A stretch of DNA of 64,000 nucleotides, from the NCBI GenBank assembly GCA_963785245.1, contig CAWAUO010000005.1, positions 67,263-131,262 of the forward strand. The letters run 5' to 3'. Both the position numbers and the translations under genes were made by a program. The notes below the pieces were generated by a model. It made no database searches, had not been told where the DNA came from, and worked only from the letters and a program-made list of their open reading frames with translations. Positions 1 through 8,625 of this stretch are shown one piece after another; position 1 is the stretch's first letter; every line of letters begins with the position of its first letter. The stretch comes from JAHEEL01 sp963785245. Lineage in GTDB: Bacteria; Actinomycetota; Acidimicrobiia; Spongiisociales; UBA5794.

Positions 1-2
1 TA

Positions 3-2234
3 GGTCTTGAGGTTTCACCCGAGACGGCTCGGCTGGAAGAGCAGATCCTTCTTCAGGACCCCGTCCTCGAGCCTGACGCAGCCCCTCCGCGAACCAACGT
101 GCCGATCCCGGTCAGCAGCTTTGTCGGGCGGATTGACGAGCTGACGCTGCTCGACAAGGCGATCCACGAGCATCGCCTGGTCACCGTTGTCGGGCCCGGC
201 GGTGTGGGGAAGACCCGACTGGCCATCGAAGCGGCGGGCAACGTTCGAGGGAGCTTTCGCGACGGTGTCTGGTTCGTCGACTTGGCCCAGGTGTCGCAAC
301 CCGAGTTGGTGCCGCAAGCAATTGCCGCTGCGCTGCAAGTCGCCGAACATCCGGACGTTGAAATTGTGGATTCGATCGCGGCATTCCTGCGACCCCGAAC
401 CACGCTGCTCGTTGTCGACAACTGCGAACACGTCGCCGACCGTGTCGCCGCAACGACGGCAGCGTTTCTGGAGAACGCACCGAATCTGAAGGTGCTGGCG
501 ACGAGCCGCCAATTGCTTGGGATTCGTGGGGAAGTTCGCTTCGCCCTCGAGGGTCTGGCGACTTCTGCGGACGATGAGGTCATTGATGATGCCAATCGAC
601 TCTTCGAAGCTCGCGCCGCAGCCGTCCGCTCGGGGTTCGCTCTCGGTGAGGATTCCCAGTCCTCGGTCGCTTCGATCTGTCGAAGTCTCGACGGGATGCC
701 GCTGGCGATAGAACTGGTCGCTGCTCGCGTCGACGTGCTATCGCCCTCGGAGATTGAGGGACTTCTGACGCATCGCCTTGCCCTGCTTGCAGATGATCCC
801 TCACAACGATCCGTGCATCGATCGCTGCAAGCCTCCATGGATTGGAGCTACGACATGCTCCCCGCCGACGGGAGACGGGCGTTCGATCTCCTCGGGGTGT
901 TCGAAGGGCCGTTCTCCGTCGAGGCCGCGGCAGCCGTCCTCGACTTCGACTCCGGGGTCGAAGCAGTTGAACAGATCCGATTGCTCGTGCGAGCATCGTT
1001 GATTCAGGTCACAATGCCACGCGACGGGAGGCCGCTCTATCGCCTCTTGGAGACTCCTCGGATGTACGCACGGGTGCATCTCACCGAAGCCGGCATGTGG
1101 GAAGACGCCATCGAGCGCCACGACGCCCACTACCGCGAAGCGTGCGAGGAGCTGCGGTCGGCGTTCTTCGGACGGGAGCGATTGACCGCCCAACAACAGA
1201 TCGAACTCGAATTGGCCGACTACCACGAGACGTTCGACCGGCTGGTGCAGCGCGGCGCGATCCAGGAAGCTCTCTCCATGGGCTGGCCGCTTGGGCACCT
1301 GTGGCTGTTCAGCGGACGGCTCGTCGACGGAGAGCGACGCCTGACCGCCGTCCTCAGTGCATCGGGAAGTGGGGCGAATCGATTGCGTGCAGACGTGCTT
1401 ACCGTCGCGTCGTTTCTCACCCTGTACCGTCAGCAGTTCGACCAGTCGATTGAGTGGGCCGACGAGGCGGTCGGCATCTACCGATTGATTGGGGATGAGC
1501 AGGGGCTTGCCTACGCCCTTGCCCGGCGAGGGCATGTCGCGTTCGTGTCCGGAGACGGACCGACCGCACTGACCGCGCTCCAGGAGAGCCTCTCTCTGTC
1601 CGAGAGAATCGGATTCGATGACGGAACCGCCTGGCCGATCACGTTGCTTGCCCAGGCGCGTCGGTGGTCGGGTGACGAGAGTTCCGAGATCCCGGCCATG
1701 CTCGAGGAAGGCCGTAGGCGGTTCGTTGCCATGGGCGAGGTGTACGGCCAGGTGCATGCCGACATGATCCTCGCGACGCTCGATGGGGAGAGCCTCGACT
1801 TCCGGCTCCGATTCAGCGAGGAGATGGTGCGTCTCGGCGAACGACCCGGCGCCGACATCCTCATCAAGTCTGCCGCGCTGCATGCGCTGGCCTACGGCGT
1901 CTGGGACGCTGGCGATCTCGATCGAGCCGAGGGCCTGAATCGCGCATCGGCCCGATCTGCGTTCGAGACAGGGGCGACGGTCAACACCGGTCTCACGCTG
2001 CGGCAGGCTGCGACCTTCGCCGGACAGCGAGGCAAACCGGAGCGTTGCGCCATCCTCTTCGGAGCCGGCAAGACACACTTCGCGATGGCGGTAGCACCGT
2101 TTCAGGAGCGCGCGGCGCGGCCGGCAATCGAGTTGGCGACAGAAGCCCTTGGAGAGGATCTCTACCAGGAGCTCTATGACCAGGGCGCAGGAATGAGCGT
2201 CGAGGAAGCTACCGACTACCTGCTGAATCGGTAG
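3..2234 (+). CDS. AfsR/SARP-type regulator, 5'-truncated by window edge
   Basis: The reading frame is open from the window edge to the TAG at 2232-2234, so the gene starts upstream. The first residues (ETARLEEQILLQDPVLEPD) match the end of a bacterial transcriptional activator domain (BTAD), as in SARP/AfsR regulators, so the GTG at 99 is an internal codon rather than the start. Then comes an STAND/NB-ARC-type ATPase: FVGR entry motif, Walker A GPGGVGKTR (DNA about 187-213) and Walker B TTLLVVDNCEH, followed by about 400 residues of helical TPR-like repeats. Known family role: DNA-binding activators controlled by nucleotide binding. The DNA-binding domain lies outside the window. The target genes cannot be told from here. 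Confidence 0.85.
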   Translation, partial: GLEVSPETARLEEQILLQDPVLEPDAAPPRTNVPIPVSSFVGRIDELTLLDKAIHEHRLVTVVGPGGVGKTRLAIEAAGNVRGSFRDGVWFVDLAQVSQPELVPQAIAAALQVAEHPDVEIVDSIAAFLRPRTTLLVVDNCEHVADRVAATTAAFLENAPNLKVLATSRQLLGIRGEVRFALEGLATSADDEVIDDANRLFEARAAAVRSGFALGEDSQSSVASICRSLDGMPLAIELVAARVDVLSPSEIEGLLTHRLALLADDPSQRSVHRSLQASMDWSYDMLPADGRRAFDLLGVFEGPFSVEAAAAVLDFDSGVEAVEQIRLLVRASLIQVTMPRDGRPLYRLLETPRMYARVHLTEAGMWEDAIERHDAHYREACEELRSAFFGRERLTAQQQIELELADYHETFDRLVQRGAIQEALSMGWPLGHLWLFSGRLVDGERRLTAVLSASGSGANRLRADVLTVASFLTLYRQQFDQSIEWADEAVGIYRLIGDEQGLAYALARRGHVAFVSGDGPTALTALQESLSLSERIGFDDGTAWPITLLAQARRWSGDESSEIPAMLEEGRRRFVAMGEVYGQVHADMILATLDGESLDFRLRFSEEMVRLGERPGADILIKSAALHALAYGVWDAGDLDRAEGLNRASARSAFETGATVNTGLTLRQAATFAGQRGKPERCAILFGAGKTHFAMAVAPFQERAARPAIELATEALGEDLYQELYDQGAGMSVEEATDYLLNR

Positions 2235-2360
2235 CGCCGGCTCCTCTGGTGCTCGGCTGTGCGACGGGCACGGACGGGGGCCGGGCGTGCCATCACCGTT
2301 CGCCGGTCTCCGGCACCCACAGCCTCCCGATCCGCCACTTGTCCGCTCTGGCCGGTTCAC

Positions 2361-2888
2361 CTAGACAGGGAACCAGGCGGTCCTCACGATCTGGAGTTCG
2401 CCGTCCGATGCTCTCACGATCAAAAATGTGAGGGATCCCGGATACGTCCCCGCTGCGAGCGCTCCACGCGCTACGACATATCGGCCGTCTCCGTCGTCGT
2501 CGACAAGGAGGTACGGCTCGGTGGTCCACTCGCCGGGTGTCTCCGGGGCCTCAAGATGGGTAGCGATGTTGTCATGGACGATCCGTGCACTCCCGTCCCC
2601 GTGGGAGCCCCCCGGTACATACAGGTCTGTGACGGCACCGCCACCAGCGCTGACCGCGTTTCCCCATTCCTCGATCAGCGCCGCGACGTCGTTCGGGACC
2701 GCCGCAGCGGCCTCCACCTCCGCGGCCAGCGCGTCGCGTTCGACGGTGACCACGGTCAACTGGGACTCGGCTTGGGCGAGTTCCTGCTCGAGTGCTCCAT
2801 ACTCGTCCGACGTCGTCGGATCGCTCGAGGAGCATGCAGCCAACACCAGCAGTAGCACCACTGCGAACGGAACGATTCTCTTTCTCAT
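2361..2888 (-). CDS. small lipoprotein with coiled-coil segment
   Basis: 175 residues. The start is the ATG at 2888, preceded by a strong AAGGAGGG ribosome site; an upstream in-frame ATG has no such site. The N-terminus is MRKR plus a hydrophobic stretch ending in lipobox LAAC, so it is probably exported and lipid-anchored at Cys20. Residues about 28-63 (EYGALEQELAQAESQL and onward) look like a coiled coil. The rest is a small domain of unknown function with an aspartate-rich VDDDGDGRY segment. It is convergent with the AfsR-type gene. No family recognised. Confidence 0.75.
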   Translation of the reverse strand: MRKRIVPFAVVLLLVLAACSSSDPTTSDEYGALEQELAQAESQLTVVTVERDALAAEVEAAAAVPNDVAALIEEWGNAVSAGGGAVTDLYVPGGSHGDGSARIVHDNIATHLEAPETPGEWTTEPYLLVDDDGDGRYVVARGALAAGTYPGSLTFLIVRASDGELQIVRTAWFPV

Positions 2889-3525
2889 GTGACCCTCCTT
2901 CCGGCAAGGCTCCGCTTGCCATTGCGCTTCCCCCGAGAGTGGGTCGACGGTTGGGGAGCCACTGCAGGTGACACGTCCCCGGCTCGCTCTGCAATCTCCG
3001 TCCACCTCTCTGGGCCTATGTCCCCACGATGCGCCACCGACCTCAAGAGAACCTGAAGCGGTGACGCAGTCCTTCATCAATCGCTCGGCGTGATCGAACG
3101 TCGAGCGCCCCCGCCCATCGGCGACGGTGCGTTGTGGGCGGGTGTCGCTCCAACGTGGACGATCCCTTCGATGACCAGGGCCTCATGACTGGTGACCGGT
3201 ACGCGGGTAGGACGGGGGACGAAGAGGCGTCGGCTTGCGAGAACGACTTTGGGGAGTAGTTGGCGGTCGCCTACCCGAACCACTCCCCGATGTACTACGC
3301 CCTCGACTCCGGCTCACGGGAGGCAACGGCCTGGATACCGATGAAGGGGATTGAGGAACTCCCGGTTCTCACTGACGAGTTCGTTGCCCAGTCCGATCAG
3401 TACCCGCTTGACACCTCAAGCAACGCCGCCGCATCCGCCCCGGACACCGGGTCACGACGAGCAATCACAGGCCGCTCAGACGTCGCTCTCCTGCTGAATC
3501 TGTGGGTGATGTGGGGTATGTTCGG
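2889..3525. other. region without a supported gene
   Basis: Several short open frames cross this 0.6-kb stretch on both strands, but none has a convincing ribosome site, recognisable family or consistent GC3 pattern. It lies next to a decayed gene remnant, so it may be eroded coding DNA. Confidence 0.5.
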
Positions 3526-3788
3526 TCAGGTTGCGAGGTCGTATCCGCGGATGTGGAGCATGTTGGTGATGAGTTGCGCCCCGGCTTCGGTTGGGTGTCT
3601 CTGGTCAGCCGAGACGAGTCCTCGGTCTTGGGGGTCGTCGGCGTCTCGACGTCAACGGTGTTCGTCACCGTTGACACGATTGTGGTGAATGCAGCCTCAG
3701 CAGGCGTGGTTGTTGCATCGGGCGCTGCAGAAGAGCAACCCGATGCCAACGTCACCGCTGCAATCGGAAGAACCGCCAAGCGCCTCAT
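3526..3788 (-). pseudogene. decayed lipoprotein / SGNH-hydrolase remnant
   Basis: An ATG at 3788 with a GGAG ribosome site begins a lipoprotein signal peptide (MRRLAVLPIAAVTLASGC) followed by a Thr/Ala-rich linker. About 45 residues on, a different minus-strand frame (3651 down to the TGA at 3526-3528) reads GLVSADQRHPTEAGAQ...GYDLAT, which resembles the C-terminal catalytic Asp/His block of SGNH/GDSL hydrolases. The nucleophile Ser block and the whole middle are absent, and the two halves are in different frames. I read this as the two ends of a secreted hydrolase left after a large internal deletion and frameshift. The original frame of the N-terminal part stays open to 3465. Confidence 0.4.
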
Positions 3789-4111
3789 ATCATCTCCGGT
3801 CATCGCGGCGTTTCTCCCATCGGTGTCCGCCGGCAACCCAAAGAGAACCTCAAGCCCTCGTTCGGGCACTCGTCGAGTCCCTCACCCTCGTGCATCGATC
3901 ACCCGCAGGTGGGTGGCAGGAGACGGAAATCACCCGCAATGTGGGCGGTTCAGCCCGAAGGTCGAGACTCCCTTCACCGCCGCTCGAGCCGGTCAGGCGT
4001 CGACGCCCGATCATTGCCATCGTCGGATGGTCGGTGTAGGGATCGCGACCGTTCTCCATGGAGGCGACGCGTCGCCGACAACGATCGACGGGGTTCAGAA
4101 AACCCGGGCGG
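3789..4111. other. region without a supported gene
   Basis: About 320 bp between the decayed lipoprotein and a small coiled-coil gene. Open frames on both strands are Arg/Ser/Pro-rich shadows. I see no promoter, RNA gene or repeat here. Confidence 0.45.
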
Positions 4112-4327
4112 ATGCCGATGCCTAGGTGGAGGTCAGCACTGGGAGCGACCATCACCGACGTTCAACGCATCGCGCATCTCGAAGAGAAGGTCGAGTTCCT
4201 CGGTCTCTGCGTGACGGACCTCCGTCGCTCTGTCGAAGCGCTCCACACCCTCATCGACGAGATTCGTCTTGAGCAGATCCACCTTGCAGTTCGTGCGGGC
4301 ACCCGCCCTGCCGACGCCCGCGAATAG
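4112..4327 (+). CDS. small coiled-coil protein of unknown function
   Basis: About 71 residues if started at ATG 4112; ATG 4118 is also possible. Most of the protein is an amphipathic helix (DVQRIAHLEEKVEFLGL through LHTLIDEIRLEQI) with heptad-like hydrophobic spacing, suggesting a coiled-coil dimer. The helical frame is cleaner than the other frames. A GGAGGT lies at about 4127-4132, inside the proposed N-terminus, so the true start may be an unusual codon near 4139. Not assigned to a known family. Confidence 0.45.
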   Translation: MPMPRWRSALGATITDVQRIAHLEEKVEFLGLCVTDLRRSVEALHTLIDEIRLEQIHLAVRAGTRPADARE

Positions 4328-4496
4328 GACTCATCGCGTCGCCCAAGACGATCTGGCAGTCCCTCGACACGGATGAACCGCGCAGGACAATCCGGTCCGG
4401 TGATCGACCGCGACAGCAACGGGGGCCATGCAATCCGCTTCGCGAAGCAATCTCGGCCGGTGTCTGGCACACTGGCTGCCTTGGGAGGGAGGACCC

Positions 4497-4877
4497 GTGA
4501 GCGATTGCCCATTCTGTGTTCGAATCGAAGACGGTGAGGTCATCGAGCAGTCGACGCTCGCGGTGGCGTTCTCCGATGCCTTCCCGATCTCGCCGGGCCA
4601 TACGCTTGTCGTGTCGAGGCGGCACGAAGCCGACTTCTTCGCATTGTCGGATATGGAACAGGCTGCACTGTGGGTCGTGGCGCTACGGGCCAGAGAGCGA
4701 ATCATGGCTGACCACGCTCCGACGGGTTTCAACGTGGCGATCAACGTCGGTGCCGACGCTGGTCAGGCGGTTGACCATGCCCATCTTCATCTCGTCCCGA
4801 GGTACGCGGGGGATGTCGAGGATCCTCGCGGCGGCGTGCGTTGGGTGATCCCCGAACACGCCCGATACTGGGATTGA
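4497..4877 (+). CDS. HIT family hydrolase
   Basis: 126 residues. Start GTG at 4497 follows GGGAGGGAGG. The N-terminus has the CPFC motif common in HIT proteins, and the histidine triad is HAHLHLV within VDHAHLHLVPRY. Known family role: hydrolysis of nucleoside phosphoramidates or dinucleoside polyphosphates, with the middle His as nucleophile. Length is normal for a complete single-domain HIT protein. Cytoplasmic. The exact substrate cannot be read from the sequence. Confidence 0.9.
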   Translation: MSDCPFCVRIEDGEVIEQSTLAVAFSDAFPISPGHTLVVSRRHEADFFALSDMEQAALWVVALRARERIMADHAPTGFNVAINVGADAGQAVDHAHLHLVPRYAGDVEDPRGGVRWVIPEHARYWD

Positions 4878-5052
4878 GCCGAGCGGTGATCCGTCTCGAA
4901 TCGCGGCCGCGCTGCACACCGGCGAGCTACCTGACGATCGGTCGAACGTTACAGGGCGGTTGCCGACACCCCTCCCGCTCTGTCGTACAGGCGGAAGCGA
5001 CGGTGGTGGGGGAGTCCCAGGTCGCCCTGCTGCCGACCGGATCTGTCTCAAT

Positions 5053-6306
5053 TCACCTCGCGGGCCGAAATGAAGCGTCGTTCTCGAGGAGCTCCTCGAA
5101 CGCGACCCCTGCTGCTTCTGCTCCTCCCGACTCAGAGAAGGTGGCAGCGATCCGTCGCGCCCCGGACTCGAGAGAGATCGCCTCATTGACTGCCGAGACC
5201 ACCCGTGCTGGACTCAGGTTCCTCGCCGGGAGTCTGACTCCGGCGCCGGCATGTGCGACACGGCGGGCGACTTCAAGCTGGTCACGGCCGAACGGCACGA
5301 CCACCACGGGTACTCCGTGGGCGAGTGCGCGCTGGGTGATCCCCATTCCCCCGTGACAGACCACGGCGGCCGCCCGACGCAGGACGGCGTCGTGGGGGAT
5401 GAACCGTTCAACTCTTGTATGGGGCGATGGATCAGGCGCGAGTTCCTCCGGAGTGAAAGCTGCGCTGGTTCCCACGACGAAGAAGCCAGCGTCCGGGAGT
5501 CCATCGAGAGCCGCCGTCAGGATCGCGGCGTCTTCCTGCCGTTCTGTGGAGCAGGTGACGAGAACGATCGGACGATCCGTCTCCGTCAACCAGTCGGGCT
5601 CCTCGGCCTCGGGGCCCCACGTTGCCGGACCGACGAATTCGAAAGCCTCCGGCCAGGTTTCGCGCGGGTACTCGAGCGCCTCCGAGGTGAAGTAGATGAC
5701 TCGGGGCGGCCTGGTCAGGAAGTCCTCCATGCTATCGAGCGGGGAGAGGTCGAGCCTGGTGCGTTGGGTATTGATTTTGGGAAGTGCGAGCTTCTCCAGC
5801 CTGCCGAACGCGAGGGGACCGACGATCCCGTCTCGCAAGCGGCCCGGCATGCCGGTCGAGCGCCTCAGACCGGGCCCGAACGGCGGCACACCCCGCCCGG
5901 GAAGGGCTGTGAAGTACGGCTGGAACGTCGCCCAAGGCAGGCCGGAAGCCTCCGCGACCGCCTGAGCTCCCCACGTGTTCGTGTCCACCAGCAGCGCATC
6001 GGCGGAGATCTGAACGATGGCGTCGAGCACATCATCGACTTCGGGGGCAGCTCGATCCCCGAAGGTCTGCATCGCGATCTTCAGGGCCCCCATGGCATTG
6101 CGCGCGCGCCAGTCCTCGAGCTCGATGGCTTCGATTTCGGGATCGATGGCATCGGCGCTCAAGCCGAGGGCTCGGACCCTCTCCACTTCCCCGGAGATGG
6201 TCCGGACGTGAAGGTCATGGCCACGCTTCTGCAGTTCCAGGGCGACGCCAAGTGTGGGGAACAAGTGTCCCCGGGCCGGGGAGGTGTAGACGAGAATCGA
6301 CGACAT
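5053..6306 (-). CDS. MGT-family (GT1-like) glycosyltransferase
   Basis: 417 residues. The GT-B N-terminus MSSILVYTSPARGHLFPTL is typical of UDP-glycosyltransferases of the macrolide/erythromycin type, and the C-terminal donor-binding signature reads HGGMGITQRALAHGVPVVVVP. Known family role: transfer of a sugar from an NDP-sugar to a small hydrophobic acceptor such as a macrolide, flavonoid or lipid. The ATG at 6306 shares one base with the TGA of the upstream TetR gene (TGATG), with GGAG nearby, so the two are co-transcribed and probably translationally coupled. The pairing suggests a TetR-sensed compound is glycosylated for detoxification or modification (inference). Confidence 0.88.
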   Translation of the reverse strand: MSSILVYTSPARGHLFPTLGVALELQKRGHDLHVRTISGEVERVRALGLSADAIDPEIEAIELEDWRARNAMGALKIAMQTFGDRAAPEVDDVLDAIVQISADALLVDTNTWGAQAVAEASGLPWATFQPYFTALPGRGVPPFGPGLRRSTGMPGRLRDGIVGPLAFGRLEKLALPKINTQRTRLDLSPLDSMEDFLTRPPRVIYFTSEALEYPRETWPEAFEFVGPATWGPEAEEPDWLTETDRPIVLVTCSTERQEDAAILTAALDGLPDAGFFVVGTSAAFTPEELAPDPSPHTRVERFIPHDAVLRRAAAVVCHGGMGITQRALAHGVPVVVVPFGRDQLEVARRVAHAGAGVRLPARNLSPARVVSAVNEAISLESGARRIAATFSESGGAEAAGVAFEELLENDASFRPAR

Positions 6307-6965
6307 CAGGAGTTCTCCATTCCGTGCAAGAGGGACAACATGATCTGCTCCGTCTCGTTTCTCGAGAGGGCAAGGTCGCGGCGCAGCAGTCTCCACGTGC
6401 CGAGGTCGGTCGCCGCGATCGCGGCATGAGTGAGACGGTCCCGCTCCGGTCCCTCCGTCCCTGCGAGAACAGCCGCGCAATGCCGCTCGACCCACTCGCG
6501 ATGGACCGCTCGGCCTTCTCGCACAGCCTCTCGCACGAGGGTCGAGCGATGCTCTTGAGCGACAAGATGGAGGACGAAGTCGCCGTCCCTTTCGTAATGG
6601 TCGACGAGTGAGCGCAGGGCCGTCTCGAGGGCGGCATCGGAGGGGACCGCTCGCGATGCGGTGATTCGCTCTCTCTCGATGTTCGCCACGGCCTCGAAGA
6701 GCTGCTCCTTGGAGCCGTATCGGCGGATCACCGTTTGCACGGTTACTCCAGCGTGGGCCGCCACAGCGACCAAGGTCACCCGTTCGAACGGCAGTTCCCC
6801 GAAGGCGGATCTAGCCGCACCGAGGATCGCGTTTCCCGTGGCCTCGGCCGCCTCTGCACGAGCAGTCATCCGATACGGTCGCTTCGATGGCTCGTCCGAT
6901 CCGAGACCTGGACTGCCGGCTTCCGGGTCCGATCGAATCTCGCGCTGTGCACCACCACTATTCAT
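6306..6965 (-). CDS. TetR family regulator
   Basis: 219 residues. After a 30-residue polar leader comes a TetR helix-turn-helix: ILGAARSAFGELPFERVTLVAVAAHAGVTVQTVIRRYGSK split over residues about 47-87, ending in the usual YGSKEQLF. The remainder is a variable ligand-binding domain. It is the first gene of a two-gene operon with the glycosyltransferase. The start ATG at 6965 has no ribosome site but sits 7 nt after a -10 box, indicating a leaderless mRNA. A palindrome covers that -10 box, so autorepression is likely (inference). Confidence 0.9.
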   Translation of the reverse strand: MNSGGAQREIRSDPEAGSPGLGSDEPSKRPYRMTARAEAAEATGNAILGAARSAFGELPFERVTLVAVAAHAGVTVQTVIRRYGSKEQLFEAVANIERERITASRAVPSDAALETALRSLVDHYERDGDFVLHLVAQEHRSTLVREAVREGRAVHREWVERHCAAVLAGTEGPERDRLTHAAIAATDLGTWRLLRRDLALSRNETEQIMLSLLHGMENS

Positions 6966-6966
6966 A

Positions 6967-7002
6967 TTAGTAATACTAACGCTAAATATGGAGAGGCGTC
7001 AA
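6967..7002 (-). promoter_or_regulatory. promoter with overlapping TetR-operator-like palindrome
   Basis: Minus strand: -35 TTGACG (6997-7002), 18-bp spacer, -10 TAGTAT (6973-6978), then 7 nt to the ATG at 6965. The palindrome TTAGT-AAT-ACTAA (6967-6979) covers the -10 box. A repressor bound there would block RNA polymerase; the adjacent TetR is the natural candidate. Confidence 0.6.
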
Positions 7003-7442
7003 ACACTCTCGCATCGACACTCGCGGAAGTCTCCCTCCGTCGCCACTGTCGTCCGCCTCGACCTGATCCATCGGCTGTCGACGATTTCTGAGTTGAGCGT
7101 GGTCGACGCGTCAGGCGTGGACTCCGGACAACTCCGGACTCACGGTGTCAGATACATCAGCACGTCGGTCACACAATCGTCGGGCGACTCGTTGTTGGGG
7201 CTCCCGCCGGTCCTACGCCGAACTCGACGCCTCCGATGCAACCGAGAACAGCCATCTGGGGTGGCGGCGCGCTCTCGATCTGGTCCAGAAGGTCGCTGAG
7301 TCACACCCGAATCTTCCGCACGGCCGGGTCCTCTCCGCGTTTGCCGATTGGGTCCGCCCCGCCAATGGATCGTCGGGGCGGGGACACAGCCTGTTGGTCG
7401 CGGTCATCGAGGAAGGCCCGTGGCCGCCCCAGCGGTTACCCG
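7003..7442. other. intergenic region, no supported gene
   Basis: About 440 bp between the TetR promoter and the 3' end of the Usp/CBS gene. Short plus-strand open frames cross it, one carrying a mildly protein-like helix, but none has a start signal or a family match. A GC-rich hairpin lies at 7354-7381. Confidence 0.5.
7354..7381 (-). terminator. hairpin downstream of Usp/CBS gene
   Basis: Eight-base inverted repeat CCGCCCCG / CGGGGCGG with a 12-nt loop, about 60 nt past the stop of the minus-strand Usp/CBS gene. There is no clear T tract, so termination efficiency is uncertain. Confidence 0.35.
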
Positions 7443-8477
7443 TCAGAGGAGAGCGCGTCGTGCGAGGTCGGCAGCCGTCACGGTTCCGATGATGCGGCGA
7501 CGGGAGTCGACGACCGGGATGGCGCTCCCGGGATGGCTGCTGATGAGCTCAGCCGCATGGTCGAGGTCCTCATCGGGTGAGAGCAATGCGGGGCTCTCCA
7601 TGATGTCTCGGAGTTCGAGATCCGGCCGGGCCTCGGCGAGCGTCCGGTGGGGGATCAACCCGAGCAGCTTCCCCCGCTCGGCAACGATCAGGTGCTGGGC
7701 GTCGGCCAGCTGCCGTGCGTCGACCACCCGCATATGCGGGCCGAATGCAGTGGCGGGCTGCATGATCTGGTAGACACGCGCTGGTGCGGACTTCACGACG
7801 ATCGTCCCGCCGGGGGCCTTGGCTTGGATGCGAGCTCCGGGCCCGAAGAACTGGCGCTGGAACCATGACCCCCCTGGTGCTCCGACGACCAGGAGGGTTC
7901 CAGCCGGCAAGGCGCTCACCATCGCGGCCGGGCTTGGTGACTGGACCGCTTCGACCGAGACATCCGCTAGGCCGTCGGCAACGTTTTCGAGGACTTCGAA
8001 TGCCCGAGAACGCTCGGTCGCATCGTGGTGGCCGTAGACGGCGCGGACAGCAACCTCGAGTTGCTGTCCGAGAACGTGCGCGATGACGACTGCCAGGCGC
8101 GAATGAGGGCCGCTGCCGACCGCAGCCACGATCGAACGGGTCTCTACGGGTGAGAACCCGTGAGGTACCGCGACGTTGCAGAGATCAAGCGACCTGAGGT
8201 GGCGCGTGACGAGAAGCGATGCCCCTGTCTGGATGCAGGAAGCGGCCACGTCGGCGCTGGCCCGGATCGCCGTTCCTCCACTCACAACGTCCGCCAGGAC
8301 CTGGCATTGGGCGCCGCGGGTCCACAGAACTCGGGGAGAGATGCTCGGAGAGTCGACGGGTTCGGGCGCCCGCCGTTGCTCCTCCTGGCGTACCGACTCC
8401 TTGGGGTTGGGGGAATCCGCGGACGGCGGCCGATTCAAGGAAGCGCCGTTGACTGAAGAAGTCACCACGTCGGGCAT
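7443..8477 (-). CDS. universal stress protein fused to CBS-pair domain
   Basis: 344 residues. Residues about 95-235 form a Usp-type Rossmann domain with a nucleotide-binding-like VVGAPGGSWFQRQFFGPGA segment, close to the G-2x-G-9x-G-S/T pattern. Residues about 240-344 are a CBS pair ending HPGSAIPVVDSRRRIIGTV. Both modules usually bind adenine nucleotides, so a cytosolic energy or stress sensor is likely (family knowledge plus inference). It is divergent from a cation/proton antiporter that itself carries Usp domains, which suggests joint ion or stress homeostasis. The ATG at 8477 has no ribosome site and lies 6 nt after a -10 box. Confidence 0.82.
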   Translation of the reverse strand: MPDVVTSSVNGASLNRPPSADSPNPKESVRQEEQRRAPEPVDSPSISPRVLWTRGAQCQVLADVVSGGTAIRASADVAASCIQTGASLLVTRHLRSLDLCNVAVPHGFSPVETRSIVAAVGSGPHSRLAVVIAHVLGQQLEVAVRAVYGHHDATERSRAFEVLENVADGLADVSVEAVQSPSPAAMVSALPAGTLLVVGAPGGSWFQRQFFGPGARIQAKAPGGTIVVKSAPARVYQIMQPATAFGPHMRVVDARQLADAQHLIVAERGKLLGLIPHRTLAEARPDLELRDIMESPALLSPDEDLDHAAELISSHPGSAIPVVDSRRRIIGTVTAADLARRALL

Positions 8478-8483
8478 AAGCGG

Positions 8484-8513
8484 ATACTAATATCATGTCA
8501 TATGTGTCGTCAA
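8484..8513 (-). promoter_or_regulatory. sigma70-type promoter, leaderless start
   Basis: Minus strand: -35 TTGACG (8508-8513), 18-bp spacer, -10 TAGTAT (8484-8489), 6 nt to the ATG at 8477. Hexamers and spacer length are identical to the TetR promoter at 6973-7002. Confidence 0.65.
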
Positions 8514-8625
8514 TGGTGTGTCGGGTGTCGGAGAGCCGTGCGCGGATGATGTCGCCGAGGTGGCTCGGCTGTGAGGTGTGCGCTCCGGCGTCCGGTGTTG
8601 CCAATCGAGGGTTGAAGGTGGCGGC

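Noticed and set aside
801..2360. 519-residue open frame antisense to the AfsR-type regulator
   Set aside because: Arg/Glu/His-rich sequence typical of a high-GC shadow frame; no family match. The plus-strand frame has clear ATPase motifs.
5251..6429. 392-residue plus-strand frame over the glycosyltransferase
   Set aside because: Shadow of the GT gene on the other strand; no start signal and low-complexity Arg/Gly content.
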